A DNA stretch of 64,000 nt from Nemertoderma westbladi (taxonomy: Eukaryota; Xenacoelomorpha; Nemertodermatida; Nemertodermatidae). This document shows, one piece after another, positions 34,134 through 47,200 of this stretch; the first letter of the stretch is position 1; every line of letters starts with the position of its first letter. The stretch is taken from NCBI GenBank assembly GCA_032718475.1, contig JAUCBJ010000933.1, positions 24,055-88,054 of the forward strand, written 5' to 3'. The position numbers were made by a program, and so were the translations under genes. The notes beneath the pieces were generated by a model. That model did not search any database. It saw only the letters and a program-made list of their open reading frames with translations, and was not told where the DNA came from.

Positions 34134-35223
34134 CCTACTACTACATGTACGAACACCCAAATACACACTCTGCCTCTATAGTTAGAAATGAGTTCCCTAT
34201 AATTTTTTTCAATAAGTTACGTTCAAACACCAATATCATACTGTACTTAGTGAAACATTTCCTTGATCTTTAGTTGGGCTACTTGTCTTAATCGACATTT
34301 ACAATTTCTATAAGGAATTGTATGATAGCTATTGTACAATAATAATTGAAGAATTGCTGTATCTTAGTAATTCAATGTTATTATCATTTGTTTTATTCCA
34401 ATAACTAAAACAATAAGAAAATTAATATATATACAGTACAAGAGCACACGTTACAATTTTCTATTTATAATTGTTAGATCACCACAATTTATTTACCTTA
34501 TACTAAGTACAGCCATGTGGTATAATTAATTATTTTATTTCTTATGATTTTTATTGAAATACTGAATTGAACACTGAATTTTAACAAGGAATGGATTAAT
34601 TCAGTTTTTGAATAACAACTCCGTGGCATGGTAGTACGCGTGCTTGTCCAAGTTTGAATTGACTGAAACTTTGTAGCCATTTACTACAAAATAAGCTTAG
34701 CCTTGGATTCGATTTGCTAAACCTAAAGAGTAAATTATGTAGAGGTAAATAATTGGATTTCCGGTGTATATCAATTCCAGTGTATTTCCAATCAATATAA
34801 TATTATGCAGAAGTGCAAATATTATAGGCTTACGTTTTTAATGACTTAATATTTACCGGCAATCAATATAATATGTAAATAAAATCCTAGCAAACAAACG
34901 GCAGCTGCAACAGAGGATCCAGTAGCCATATCAAATCATTGCATTTTATTACCGCATTCGTTGATGCATGAATATGACTTTACATACGATATTATGCACT
35001 TGCGCGGATATATCCCGCCCTTATTCCGTTATTGTTGTACTTGTTCCTTTGTTTCTTAGGGATGCTGCTGTTCAATATTGTATTGACAGTAAAATCTCGG
35101 CCACTGATGGCTACTGTACGAGCTGTTCACGCACCCTAATACCGAGTATTCATTCAACATAATAATGTGGTAGGTAAATAGTGTCTAATATAATACTACT
35201 ACTAGATAGTAAGTAGGCCTACT
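34134..35223. other. Non-coding, no gene recognised
   Basis: AT-rich sequence with no frame or repeat of note. Confidence 0.5.
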
Positions 35224-35834
35224 GTGGGGCGAGACACGTAGTCGGCGAGCCTTGGCATACGGTTCATATAGGGCAAATGGGGCATGTCCGTCTGTCTGTC
35301 TGTCCGTCCGTCTGTCTGGTAAATGTTTGAACGCGAATTTCTCTGCATCGCTGGTTCGGAATTGAACCAAACTTAGTAGGTAAGTAGTAGAGAGAAAGTT
35401 TAGAAAGTTTGTAAAGTTTGGTGAAAAATCATGCAGTCTGACGTCAGCTACGACAGATTATGTAGTTTTTAGAAAATGTTAAATTTCTCGGGAAGGCCTC
35501 ATTTTCCTGAGCTGAAATTTTGGTGGCCTGTAGAGAATCATAAAGTCTATCTTTTACGAAATTGAAAAGTTAAGACATTTAATTGGGGATCCGCTAGAGA
35601 CTCAGAAGTAATGACATAGGCCTACCCGGTACGGTACTGCTGTACAGTGCTGCACTGGTAAGTACGAAATTGCAGAATAACAATTTGACACCACCTAGCG
35701 GATTAACATATGATTGTATATCGAATGAATACATTTATAGCATGGGATATTGGGTCCAAACTAGACATGCCCCATTTGCTCTATATGAACCGTATGCCAA
35801 GGCTTGCCGACTACGTGCTGCGCGAAGTCCCCAC
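35224..35834. mobile_element. Inverted-repeat element of about 610 bp
   Basis: The left arm 35224-35287 (ACGTAGTCGGCGAGCCTTGG ... CAAATGGGGCATGTC) matches the reverse complement of 35764-35834 with few changes. A GTCTGTCTGTCCGTCC run follows the left arm. Non-coding interior. Confidence 0.7.
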
Positions 35835-36130
35835 GAACGTGTATAATACCGGTACTGTAATAACTTTGTAAAATAGTTAGTAATATGCAGTGGCTGATTG
35901 CGGCAAATTATTTCCATTTTTTTATATTTTTCATCCGGATGAAAAACATTTAAATGTTTAACTATTGACTTCCGATTACTATTTTGGTTTTAATAACGCT
36001 TTGACTTTGATATCATTAATTATGATATTGATATTACGTATATACTATAACCTACTCCTTTCCCTTAATTAATAATTGACATGCTAATTATCCGAGACGA
36101 GATATTAATTCGCCGATATGGAGTAGCAGG
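35835..36130. other. Non-coding
   Basis: AT-rich spacer; nothing recognised. Confidence 0.5.
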
Positions 36131-36870
36131 ATAATTTGCCCCTTGTGGAATCTGTCCCCACCGGCATAATCTCCTAGGAGATTATGTGCCCACAGTCTCA
36201 TTCTCCTAGGATATCCCCCCCCCCCCCCCCCCGGACATAATCTCCTTTCTCCCTAATTTTTCAGCACACCACTCTGCCAGCTGCCTATACCAGTATTCGC
36301 CTATTTTGCAGTATTCTGGTATTGCAGTATTGACTATGCTGTTACTGTACCGTACTGCCTTTGTGCCTATTGCCTACCGGCTGATTTTGGGGACCGACCT
36401 TTTCAACCGTTTCCAATTGTCATTCTACAGCTGCGTACCGGGACCGGGCTGTTTTTTTGGTTATAGAGTGACTACTGACTGTCTGACCATGTGACTACTG
36501 ACTGCCTGACCATATGGTTTCCCTCAATTGGTAAAGTGATCGTTTTTTGTTTTGGTTAGAAAAGCCCGCCTCTGTAACCTGTTCCTTTCCCTCAATTGGT
36601 AAAGTTGGCGTTTATTGTTTTGGTTAGAAAAGCCTGCCTTTGTAACGTGCTCCTTTCCTTCAATTGGTATATATATATATAGGAATAACATTGAAATAAT
36701 TTTAGATTTTATATAGGGGCCTAGTCATCTTTGCAATAAAGGCCTACATGTATAAATATCCTGAACCAAAGATCATTTCACAGAACAGGGGGGTGGGGGC
36801 ATAATCTCCTGAGATTTTGCCCGGGTGGGAATAATCTCCTAGGATATTCTGGCTGGGTGGTCATCTAGTT
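36131..36870. mobile_element. Element with ATAATCTCCTAGGA iterons and three inverted core copies
   Basis: ATAATCTCCT words lie in both orientations near 36165-36245 and again near 36810-36855. They include a perfect 22-bp palindrome at 36165-36186 (centre CTCCTAGGAG). Between the clusters, 36515-36668 holds three tandem minus-strand copies of the short core. No clean ends or target duplication were found. Confidence 0.5.
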
Positions 36871-36950
36871 TCCTACCCCACACCCCCCCCCCCCCCCCAC
36901 ACTCTGTTTATCTGTTTATGGTGCGGGGGTTGGGGTTGTTCAAACTTAAG

Positions 36951-37957
36951 GAGACAGGGGGGAAACTCGACGCAAAACCCGCCTTGGCGAATTAATATCC
37001 CACCTCAATGTTAAATTCTCAATTTAGGGAAAGGAGCAGGATACAGTGGCACGTTATTTTAACCAAAACAATAAACTAAACAAAATAGAACAGGTTACTA
37101 TGAATATTAAAATTGGATTAGGCTACACAAATCGATCGATCATACATTATTTAATATTCATAACAATATTAGTAATAATATAATATTAATAATATAATAT
37201 TAATAATATGATATTAATAATGTAATATTAATAATATAATATAATAAATTTAATACTTGAATCTAAATCAAAAATCAGCTTTCGATATTTTATATATATA
37301 ATGAAAATAAATAAATAAATAAAATAAATATAAGGTGTTCTGACGATGTTACCCGGGTGATAAATTGGTTTTCACCCGGGTGATAAAATGTTTTTCACCT
37401 GGGTGAAAAATATTTAAAAATTGGAAATAATTGGCACTATTGCCACCATATGCAAATATTTTATATATTATTATATAGTTATTATTTATATTAATGTTTA
37501 ATAGTTAAGATACACCTCCATTCGAGGTAAATTATTATTCGAGGTTATTCGACTCCATTCCCTGACCTCCATTCGAGGTATTATTTATATTAATAATATA
37601 TACATATTATATCTAAATTTATTTTTTTATAATAAAACTACATATATTCCGCACAAGTTAAATTATATACCGGTATATAATGATGTTTAATAGTACGGTT
37701 CTAATAATAGAAGGCCAGATAGGGGGGAAAACTGGACGCAATAAAAATTTATCCCTCTCCAGGGGAAATTCGACTCAAATAACAGCTGATTACTCTCAAA
37801 AATAAAACTGTAACCTGTTCTATTGTATTTAGTTTATTGTTTTGGTTAAAATAACGTGTCACTGTAACCTGCTCCTTTCCCTAAATTGAGAATTTAACAT
37901 TGAGGCGGGATATTAATACGCCAAGGCGGGTTTTGCGTCGAGTTTCCCCCCTGTCTC
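36951..37957. mobile_element. Non-autonomous DNA transposon with 148-bp inverted repeats
   Basis: Left arm 36951-37098 and right arm 37810-37957 are inverted copies with only a few mismatches, starting GAGACAGGGGGGAAACTCG. Each arm ends in the shared short core. TA dinucleotides lie next to both ends (36947-36948 and 37958-37959), which would suit a TA-targeting family, but this is weak evidence. The interior is AT-rich, with a triple CACCCGGGTGATAAA repeat at 37351-37410 and CCTCCATTCGAGGTA repeats at 37510-37580. Confidence 0.8.
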
Positions 37958-40509
37958 TAGAGGTCATATCGTATGTTATGTTTCCCGATTATACGCATAT
38001 ACCTTACACCAGGAATAGGGTCTGTTTCTAATATATTATTTATCTGTATGAGGTATGTTGCGACAGTTACCAACCCTCGTTAATACCATCAGGATAACGA
38101 ACCTTAGTTAAAAGCAAAGGGCCTGCCACCCATTAAATAGGTCATTTCATAAGCACGCGCAACTCAATAAATACTGTGGTTACCTTACAGCCATCCATCA
38201 CGCTATTGTATACCGGCAGAATAACAGCCTGCCGCCACGTGCTGAGTACGGCCTCCCCTTGCCACGCGCCCTACTTCAGAAAACACAGCCATCATAGGGC
38301 AGCACATTCATTCTGCTGTGATCTTCCATTGACCACAATCGTAGGCTGTCAGAATAGAAGCCACTGCCTCATTTACAATGGCTTTCACCAATGCTAGTGG
38401 CGCCGCACCACCCCCATTAGAAAAAAATCCCACACATTGAACCAATTCGTCTATTCTCTGTACTGATAGCGATAGGTAGGCCTAGGCCCAGGCACACATA
38501 CAATATGTTGTAGCTGGCTTCCTTCCCTTCATTGTAAAGTAAACTGCATCCAAGCGGAATCCCTTAAATACGAGTTAGCCAGAGGGCTTTAGGTGATTGG
38601 TAACCTAGGCTCTAACTAGCGCCAGAAAAACGACAAGGCCATGTGACCTGTTATAAAGGACCCATTAAAGCAAAGTCACAGTCACCAGGGAAGCCTTATA
38701 AATGAATCCTGCCCACAGCAGCCAGCCCTTCCCAGTGCCGGTGCCACATATATACCGATGTGCTGTCTCCCCACCATATCATACAATGAACCCCTCCGGC
38801 TCAATTCATAGTAACTCATATCCACTTTGCAAATGAACTTTTCGTGTTAATCTGACGGTAGAATTACACAGATAATCAAGCAAACCGGAACCGAGCTCTT
38901 CTGATCGAAGCCCCCTCCATGCACGGATCTCGATATTCATATTACTGACAGTTCTGGAGGAAACACAACACTATATAGTTTCTGCTGGCTTCTTTACAAG
39001 GGCATCCGATACCATTAACATTGTCGCAGGAATCAGATTACATGCATCATTGATATTAGAGCCTCTATCATCGTGCCGCTGATTGCCTTGACCAGTTATG
39101 GCCATCCGCACTGTAAACTGACACTGACCATCTTTCAGAATCGGTTAGATTGCCTATTTTTTTAATTAATGAAGTTAAATTTGGTAATTGACAAAGCAAG
39201 GTATGGCACACTTACACGGGCAGAGAAACCTTAGAATGAAAGCCTCAAAATAGAAATAAATCAAATAAAGTTGAGATAATTGCGTTACTTAGGGCTTGGC
39301 GAGCGGAAGCTAGCATGGTTCTCGTTTCGTTAATTATGCTCGGGATATTTTACAAGATTAGAGTTCCGGATGTCGGAATTTATATCCATTAGCTGTAGTA
39401 TCCAATCCTTTTCGCATAAATCGTTAACAAGATAACTATCTAAGGAACGGAATTTATATATGCTGTTTTTTGTAAAACGATAAGTAATCATAATACGAAT
39501 TAATTATTCAACATCGACTACAAGCAGACCATTCGTCGTGTATTCGAATTATTCGATATATGATGTAGAAAATAAATTAAAACGAATTGACATTTTCTTG
39601 GTGGAGTAGCGTATTTATTTTTGCAGAAATGGAGTATATCTTTTTTAATGGCGAAAATAATGTATTTATGAATTCACAGTTATTAGTATTGATAAATATA
39701 ATATCAACGATATACACCAATAACACAGTATGACGCATATACTTACCGGTACCGGTACCTAATCCAATCGTATGTAAATCAACAAACTTAAACAGTTCAT
39801 CAACAGAAACAAACGGTCCTTTCTTTTACGATGTTACTATTTAGTTGTTGAATAATTATGTTTCGTAAAAATTATAAAAATAACTATAGTACCTGTACTT
39901 TAAACTTATATTATAAATATTTAGTACTTAAATTATATTATTTTACCTTTTTATAGGTAATCCAGCACTATGGATAAGAAGTGAGCACCTCAGGTATACA
40001 GATAAAGGAAAACACCATTTTTAAGCAATTATTATAATCATACATAATTATTAAAATATTGTTACATAGCTTAATCAACATTTTAAATCACTTATTATAA
40101 GTGTAGGAGGCACAGTAGGATACTTCTGTGAAATTGTAAGTTTGGAAATATATCGTTCCAGAAAATGTTAACAATAAAATAAACAATGACAAATACTAAC
40201 AATAAAATACACACGGAACAACATAATTAACTGACATATTCTGCAGTTATTGTTGATCTGGGTTACCGCATAATTCCCGCAAAATCGGATTCCAAAGAAT
40301 CGGGATTTTTGCGTAAAAAAATGAATTGTTTTGATTGGTTTGAATTATCTATAATTAAGTAACAATTATAATGAAGTTCACAGACGAAAATGTAAAAAAT
40401 TATTTGCTACACTGTAAAAATATAACTGTAATAAATAATTGTAGCTTCAATTATCTTCAATGAGAATAACTATTGCTGAAAATTATTTGTAAATCTTAAA
40501 ATACGGTAG
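37958..40509. other. Non-coding 3' flank of the SOX gene
   Basis: No gene recognised. The left part (38160-39140) has a more balanced base composition than its surroundings and few repeats. It lies about 1.7-2.7 kb beyond the SOX stop codon and could be conserved regulatory DNA or unrecognised exons. The rest is AT-rich. Confidence 0.35.
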
Positions 40510-40515
40510 TTTATT
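40510..40515 (-). terminator. Candidate polyadenylation signal of the SOX gene
   Basis: The minus strand reads AATAAA about 340 bases after the stop codon. Chosen as the first exact match; not otherwise supported. Confidence 0.35.
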
Positions 40516-40853
40516 ATTTCTTATTATTAGGTCATTTTAAAATCTTGAAGTAATTTTTTCATATGAAAAAGTAAAGATGACCATTTAGTCTGGCAATGAC
40601 AGGAATGGTAGATTCATTAAACTTAAAGATCAATTATCATCTCAAGCATTATACACCAACACCATAATAATATTGTATAATTAATAACACCGAGGCATTA
40701 AAAAATTAGCAGCATCAACAAAAATATGTTTACCTGACAAATAAATGCAATGTTTAGAGTGAATAAACTCCCTGAAGATATATGAAATTACAATAATAAA
40801 TGGTTTATAATAAGAAAATGATACGCAAGGCAATAATTACCATTGTTTTACAT

Positions 40854-41248
40854 TTATAGTATATCAACCAATGATTTTAAACTGGTTTCTACAGAGTCGG
40901 TATCATCAAACAGTCTGTGCCAATTCTTCGCGATATGGTCCGGAAAGGATAGGTGGGACGGAGGACAGCAGTGCTGCATGGTGCTCGGTACCTGGGGACC
41001 GTGGATGGTGCTCAGCTCCGCCAAAGAATAATCGGGTTTGTATGGAAGTTCATCCTGGAAGAGCGGGGTTTTTTCTCGGTAGAGTGGGGTGTCTTCCTGG
41101 AACAGTGGGATTTCTTCGCGGTAGAATTGACTTTCCTCACGGAACAATTGTTCATCTGGAGCGGGGAAGAATACAGAAGAATCGTAAGAATTCTCTTGGG
41201 TGTAATCGGCACTGCTGCAGCAGCTGCTGGTCGAAGGACTGATACTGC
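40854..41248 (-). CDS. SOX gene exon 5 (C-terminal, with stop)
   Basis: The acceptor TTTAATTTACAG precedes 41248. The two leading bases GC join the A left by exon 4 to make one Ser codon. It encodes residues 335-464: a Ser-rich start, imperfect repeats of 8-9 residues around PLFQED, PLYREK and PLFQDE, then a conserved-looking tail ending SLVDIL. The acidic-aromatic repeats would suit a transactivation region (inference). Confidence 0.88.
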
Positions 41249-44200
41249 CTGTAAATTAAAGTTAAATTTATTTTATATTATTATCCATATACTCGGGAAC
41301 TTATAAGGTAAATATAGTATTTAGGGGGGGTAAGTGATGCAAATCCAATTTCGGATGATTATATCGGTGCGGCGAATAAACTGTTAATTATAAATTAATT
41401 ATGTATTAAAGGGCAGATCAATGTATGGGATCAGGAGCAGGTTATAGGGCCCATGTGAAGAATACCAGACTTCCTGCCGTTATATTTCACTTTGCAGTTA
41501 ATACCCCCATGTGAAGAATACCAGGTTTTCACCAAAACCACAGGTTACAGAAGGGCTGAATCTAACCAAAACAATAAACGAATTAGTATATGTTATAAGA
41601 CAGAAATAAGCGCTATAAAACACTTAATAAAGATAAATTAAAAAAAAATAAAAAATCTTCATATATAAAATTCCAATAAAAAGTCGACCGAAAAGTGAAA
41701 TCCTGGTATTCTTCACATGGGCGGGTTATAGTGGGGCAGATGAATTTTTTTAAGGTAATCAGCTATTATTTCCAACATTTTCTTTCCCTAGAGGGGTGTA
41801 CAGTACACCTCGGTCACCGGTAGTGTCTAATCGGATTGTTTGAAATGATTCTAATACCGCCAACTATGATTTTGCCTAGTTATGTTTTGTTTCGAAACTG
41901 ATATAAAAGCACCGGAAACCTGCTAATATGTGCTAACAGGGTTTCTATATAAGTTATGCTACGCAAATAACTTCTTGGTAAGAAATAGGGAAATTATTAG
42001 TAAACAAAAAATTAGCGAGCTTACCAAAAACTTACTTTCCAGAAATAATTGATGCTCAAGAGAAAACCAACCCTATACTAACAATACAATGTTCTCCAAT
42101 AATGGAATTAGGCCTACACGAAATAGTACACGGGGGGGGGGGGGGGGGGGGGCTGGGGGGGTATGGAGCCCCTGACCTCGGTTCACAGTGCCTCACTAAA
42201 GGCAATTACAATAGTTATCGAACGCAGGCTAATAGCACCTTATCGATTTGCCAAGATCGGATGCCGTTTCTTCTTATTAACTCCGCGGTAAGAAAAAGCT
42301 GACCCGCTTCAATCATATTCTCTCAGCACCAAGTTTCTCCGAATAACGAGATAGTAAAGTCGTATGGGGTAGCTGCTCGTGAGATTATTGAATCAAACAT
42401 GTTTGCGAAGCAGCCATCCCTACAATCTGTTAGCCATCGATTTTTAGGAGCGGGGTTTCGCATTCGCTTGGTTATTGATTATTCTGCCATAGGAGTAGTA
42501 ACGCCATTAGGTTTTAACAAATGCTGTGAGTATTCTTATGTAAATCATGGATACTGGTGTGTATTATTATAAGCCGCGCGGGGTTTGGCTCGGAAATATT
42601 TCTATTATGAGGGGAAAATGTAATCAACCCCACCCCCACCCCCCCCCCCCCCCCCCCCCCTCCATGAAAGATGGACGGACATAGATAAGTGTTACGCACA
42701 AATAATGAAACGGTAACATGTTCTTTATGTCTCTCGTTTATTGTTTTGGTTAGCTTTTCTCGTTCTATAAATTAATTATTAACATGAGCCCCTCTCCTCC
42801 ACCTACAGTATATATGAATAACGTTTAGGTCTACATCACCATGGTTACGTAATTAATTAATTTTATGAGTTTAATTACTTACTATTAGTGCTTAGTGATT
42901 GGGTTCGCCAGCGGTTGCCAGGGTTACCAGTTTGCCCGTTGTTCATTGCTTGAGCGGGTGCGATGGCGAGCAGATTGTTTCCAAGGTGATAGGCGGTCAT
43001 TAACTCTTGCACTGAGACTTGTTGGGTGTAATCCTTATTTCTCAATTCTGCGGTTTGACCGGGTGATGTCCCACCATTAGACCCAGAAGATATCGACATA
43101 TTCAGGGTGATTTTATAACCAGTTTTTTTTATCTGATGCGTTTCCGATTTTATTTCTCTGTGGGCGCTGTTCTTTTGGGATACCACAGGTGTATTATTAT
43201 TACAAGACTTTCGAGATGGTCTGTGTGCAGTGGGTGGCACAGCTATTCCTGCGGGTGCCTCAGGCAATATGGTTGCCCTAGAAACTGGGTGTGCACACGC
43301 AACCGGTGATGTGTCACAATCACAGTACACAATGTGATCCATTCTTGAGACCACATAATTTGCCCCCTGGTCAGTATTGGCGGCGGCTTTCTTGGCGTTC
43401 AGTTTTCTTTTGGGTCTGAAATTAGAATAATTATTTTAAAAAACCTACAAACTTATGTACCCGCTTTATTCCAACTATAAGTGAGAAAGTGACAGGAAGG
43501 AACATTTCCTTCAAATCTTAATGGGTAACGCAACTTACAAGTAATGAAGCTTATACTACTTTTTGCACTTACTGATGTACAAGTAACTAGTGTGACTTAC
43601 TTGCACCAACGTAACTTAATAAATAATAAATGCAACTAACTTACTTGTACTTTATCGCAGTAACACTAATGCAACTAACTTACTTGTACTTTATCGCACT
43701 AACACTAATGCAACTAACTTACTTGTACTTTATCGCACTACCACTAATGCAACTAACTTACTTGTACTTTATCGCACTAACACTAATGCAACTAACTTAC
43801 TTGTACTTTATCGCACTACCACTAATGCAACTAACTTACTTGTACTTTATCGCAGTAACACTAATGCAACTAACTTACTTGTACTTTATCGCACTAACAC
43901 TAATGCAACTAACTTACTTGTACTTTATCGCACTACCACTAATGCAACTAACTTACTTGTACTTTATCGCACTAACACTAATGCAACTAACTTACTTGTA
44001 CTTTATCGCACTACCACTAATGCAACTAACTTACTTGTACTTTATCGCACTACCACTAATGCAACTAACTTACTTGTACTTTATCGCACTACCACTAATG
44101 CAACTAACTTACTTGTACTTTATCGCACTAACACTAATGCAACTAACTTACATATACTTTATCGCACTACCATTAATGCAACTAACTTACTTGTACTTTA

Positions 44201-47200
44201 TCGCACGAACACTAATGCAACTGACTTACTTATACTTTATCGCAAGTAACACTAAAGCAACTAACTTACTTATACTTTATCGCAAGTAACACTAATGCAA
44301 CTAACTTATATATACTTTACCGCAGTAACACTAATGCAACTAACTTAATTGTACTTTATCGCACTAACACTAATGCAACTAACTTACTTATACTTTATCG
44401 CAAGTAACACTAATGCAACTAACTTATATATACTTTATCGCAGTAACACTAATACAACTAACTTACTTGTACTTTATCGCACTAACACTAATACAACTAA
44501 CTTACTTGTACTTTATCGCACTACCACTAATGCAACTAACTTACTTGTACTTTATCGCACTAACACTAATGCAACTAACTTACTTGTACTTCATCGCACT
44601 AACACTAATGCAACTAACTTACTTATATTTTATCGCACTAACACTAATGCAACTAACTTAATTGTACCATATCGCACTAACACTAATGCAACTAACTTTC
44701 TTATACTTTATCGCAAGTAACACTAATGCAACTAACTTATATATACTTTATCGCAGTAACACTAATGCAACTAACTAACTTACTTGTACTTTATCGCACT
44801 ACCACTAATGCAACTAACTTACTTGTACTTTATCGCACTAACACTAATACAACTAACTTACTTGTACTTTATCGCACTAACACTAATACAACTAACTTAC
44901 TTGTACTTTATCGCACTACCACTAATGCAACTAACTTACTTGTACTTTATCGCACTAACACTAATGCAACTAACTTACTTGTACTTTATCGCAAGTAACA
45001 CTAATGCAACTAACTTACTTGTACTTTATCGCACTACCACTAATGCAACTAACTTACTTGTACTTTATCGCACTAACACTAATACAACTAACTTACTTGT
45101 ACTTTATCGCAGTAACAATAATACAACTGACTTACTTGTACTTTAAACACTAATGCAACTAACTTACTTGTACTTAATCGCACTAACACTAATGCAACTA
45201 ACTTATATATACTTTATCGCAGTAACACTAATGCAACTAACTTACTTGTACTTTATCGCACTAACACTAACGCACTTACTTGTACTTATAGTCTGGGTAA
45301 GCAATCCGATGTTGTTCCCTTAAACTCGCCGCCAACTCCTCAAAAGGCAGCTTCTCAGCCGAAGATAAATCATTCCAGACTTTACCCAGTACGCGACTGA
45401 TCTCCGCATTGTGCATCGATTTGAATTCACTAAAATGTAGAAAAACCTCGATAATAATATAATTTTGTTAGGGGTGTTTTTAATTGAGTTGTTGAATTGT
45501 AACTGAAAAAAATAAGTCTACATTTGGTCAGCATTGCTGTACCCATGCCGAAGTAATGATTGATATTATGCATTTTCCTGTGGGCGTCCCCTGCTTAGAA
45601 TGTATAGACATTGCTTAAAAACACCCACAGGAGTGTTTTTAGGAACTGTCAATATTGTGTTGAATTCAATGTCAGCTTTATCAAAATACTAAGTCCATCA
45701 ACAAGACGTGATGTGGAGATATCTACCCATCTTAGGTAGATAAAAATCTGCAATCCAGGAGTGGCAATTGTAAACAATATGATTACATACTATACTTTCC
45801 AACACCTGTCTAATGTCGAAAGAAGCCATATTGGTTGGGACATACATAATGGTAAACTACCTAATCCATTAAAACTACGAATATTGGAGACTGATTCGAG
45901 CCCTCCCAGGTTGACTAGAACTCTTCATTGCTCAATGGTCTGGGTTTGGCCGTTTATCTATTAATTAGTGATACCAGAACTGTTCTACGTCTATGTGGAT
46001 GATATATGTAGGTTTAGTTTAACTGGAAACTGGAATTGTCTCCAGGGTCCAGTTATTTCCTAGAGTCCAGATACTTCCAGACATTAACAACTCGTGTGTA
46101 AATTGAATCATAAAAGTAACAGTGAAAAGAATCAGCCGTGGAGTTTATGTAAATATGTTACTGACAAAGTACAACAATCCCACTCACAAATGGTTAGGCA
46201 GTTTCAGGCCTGGGCATACAGTATGGGCAGGGTTTTCTTTGTAAAATAATCATTCTCAGAATTTAAACATCAGAGATCATCATGGTACTTTGGAAATATC
46301 ATGTATTCATGTATATGTTTTCAAATACATCGTGCATGGGGTACCGGTATGCATACAATACAATAGCATACAACTTCCAACCGAACCGATAAACAAACTA
46401 TACATTGTGGAGTGTAACTATATGCGCACGAGGTAATAAACAAATAGGAAGTGAAATAAGATATTGTAATAATTGATAAAGGAACATGCTGGGAACAAAA
46501 TCCCCAAAGGATGATAAGTGAAATGGCCGTTTTGCCAACGGAGTAAAATGGCCGTTTTACGAGATTTGTCCGTCTGGTACGGTAGATGGAGCTATTAACA
46601 TTATTTCACTTTTTTTTATTATTATATGCTACATATGCAAGGCAATGAATGCCCTACCACCATCTATGAACTCACCTTATCCGCTCTCTCCTTTGTATCT
46701 GACTCCACACCATAAAAGGATTCATTGGCCGTTTAATCCGCCCATCTTTATTCCTGGGGTTGGTACTAGCGGAGGTTGTGAGTGGCCCATACGGACTGAT
46801 TGGATGACGGTCGATCTGTACCTGTCAAATATTGCTAATATATTTACCCGCACAATTTCCACTCACAGAAAAAGCTATACGGATTATATTTACATAATGT
46901 TATCATCATTGTAATTTATGTGTGTTATCACCCCTTGGTAGCAAATAAGCTAATAGCATATGTATATTTAACTTGTCTTTGGTGTGTTTGAGTAAGCACG
47001 TTTCGGGCCTGTAGATTGGATTTGCGTCTCATTTATAATAATCTGTATTTTGGCCCCGAATGTTCTGGACCTGGACAGAGTCAACAGAACAGACTAATCC
47101 TTCATTGTACACCACCGCGATAAAATTCACTCATAGACAATATTATGTTGAGTATTTAACAATTATATAGGCTGTGTAAATTTGAATGAGTTCAGAAAAT

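Noticed and set aside
35438-35455. Another hammerhead core (CTGACGTCAG)
   Set aside because: No stem II or GAAA in the right place.
38176-38397. Plus-strand 73-codon ORF
   Set aside because: Begins with a non-ATG codon and shows no domain-like pattern; left as non-coding.
43630-45146. Long plus-strand frames encoding a 13-residue repeat (MQLTYLYFIALTL)
   Set aside because: They follow from the 39-base period of the intronic minisatellite; several frames overlap and none has flanking coding sequence.
43628-45279. Regular repeat array resembling a CRISPR array
   Set aside because: Units are contiguous with no unique spacers, in a eukaryotic intron; it is a minisatellite.
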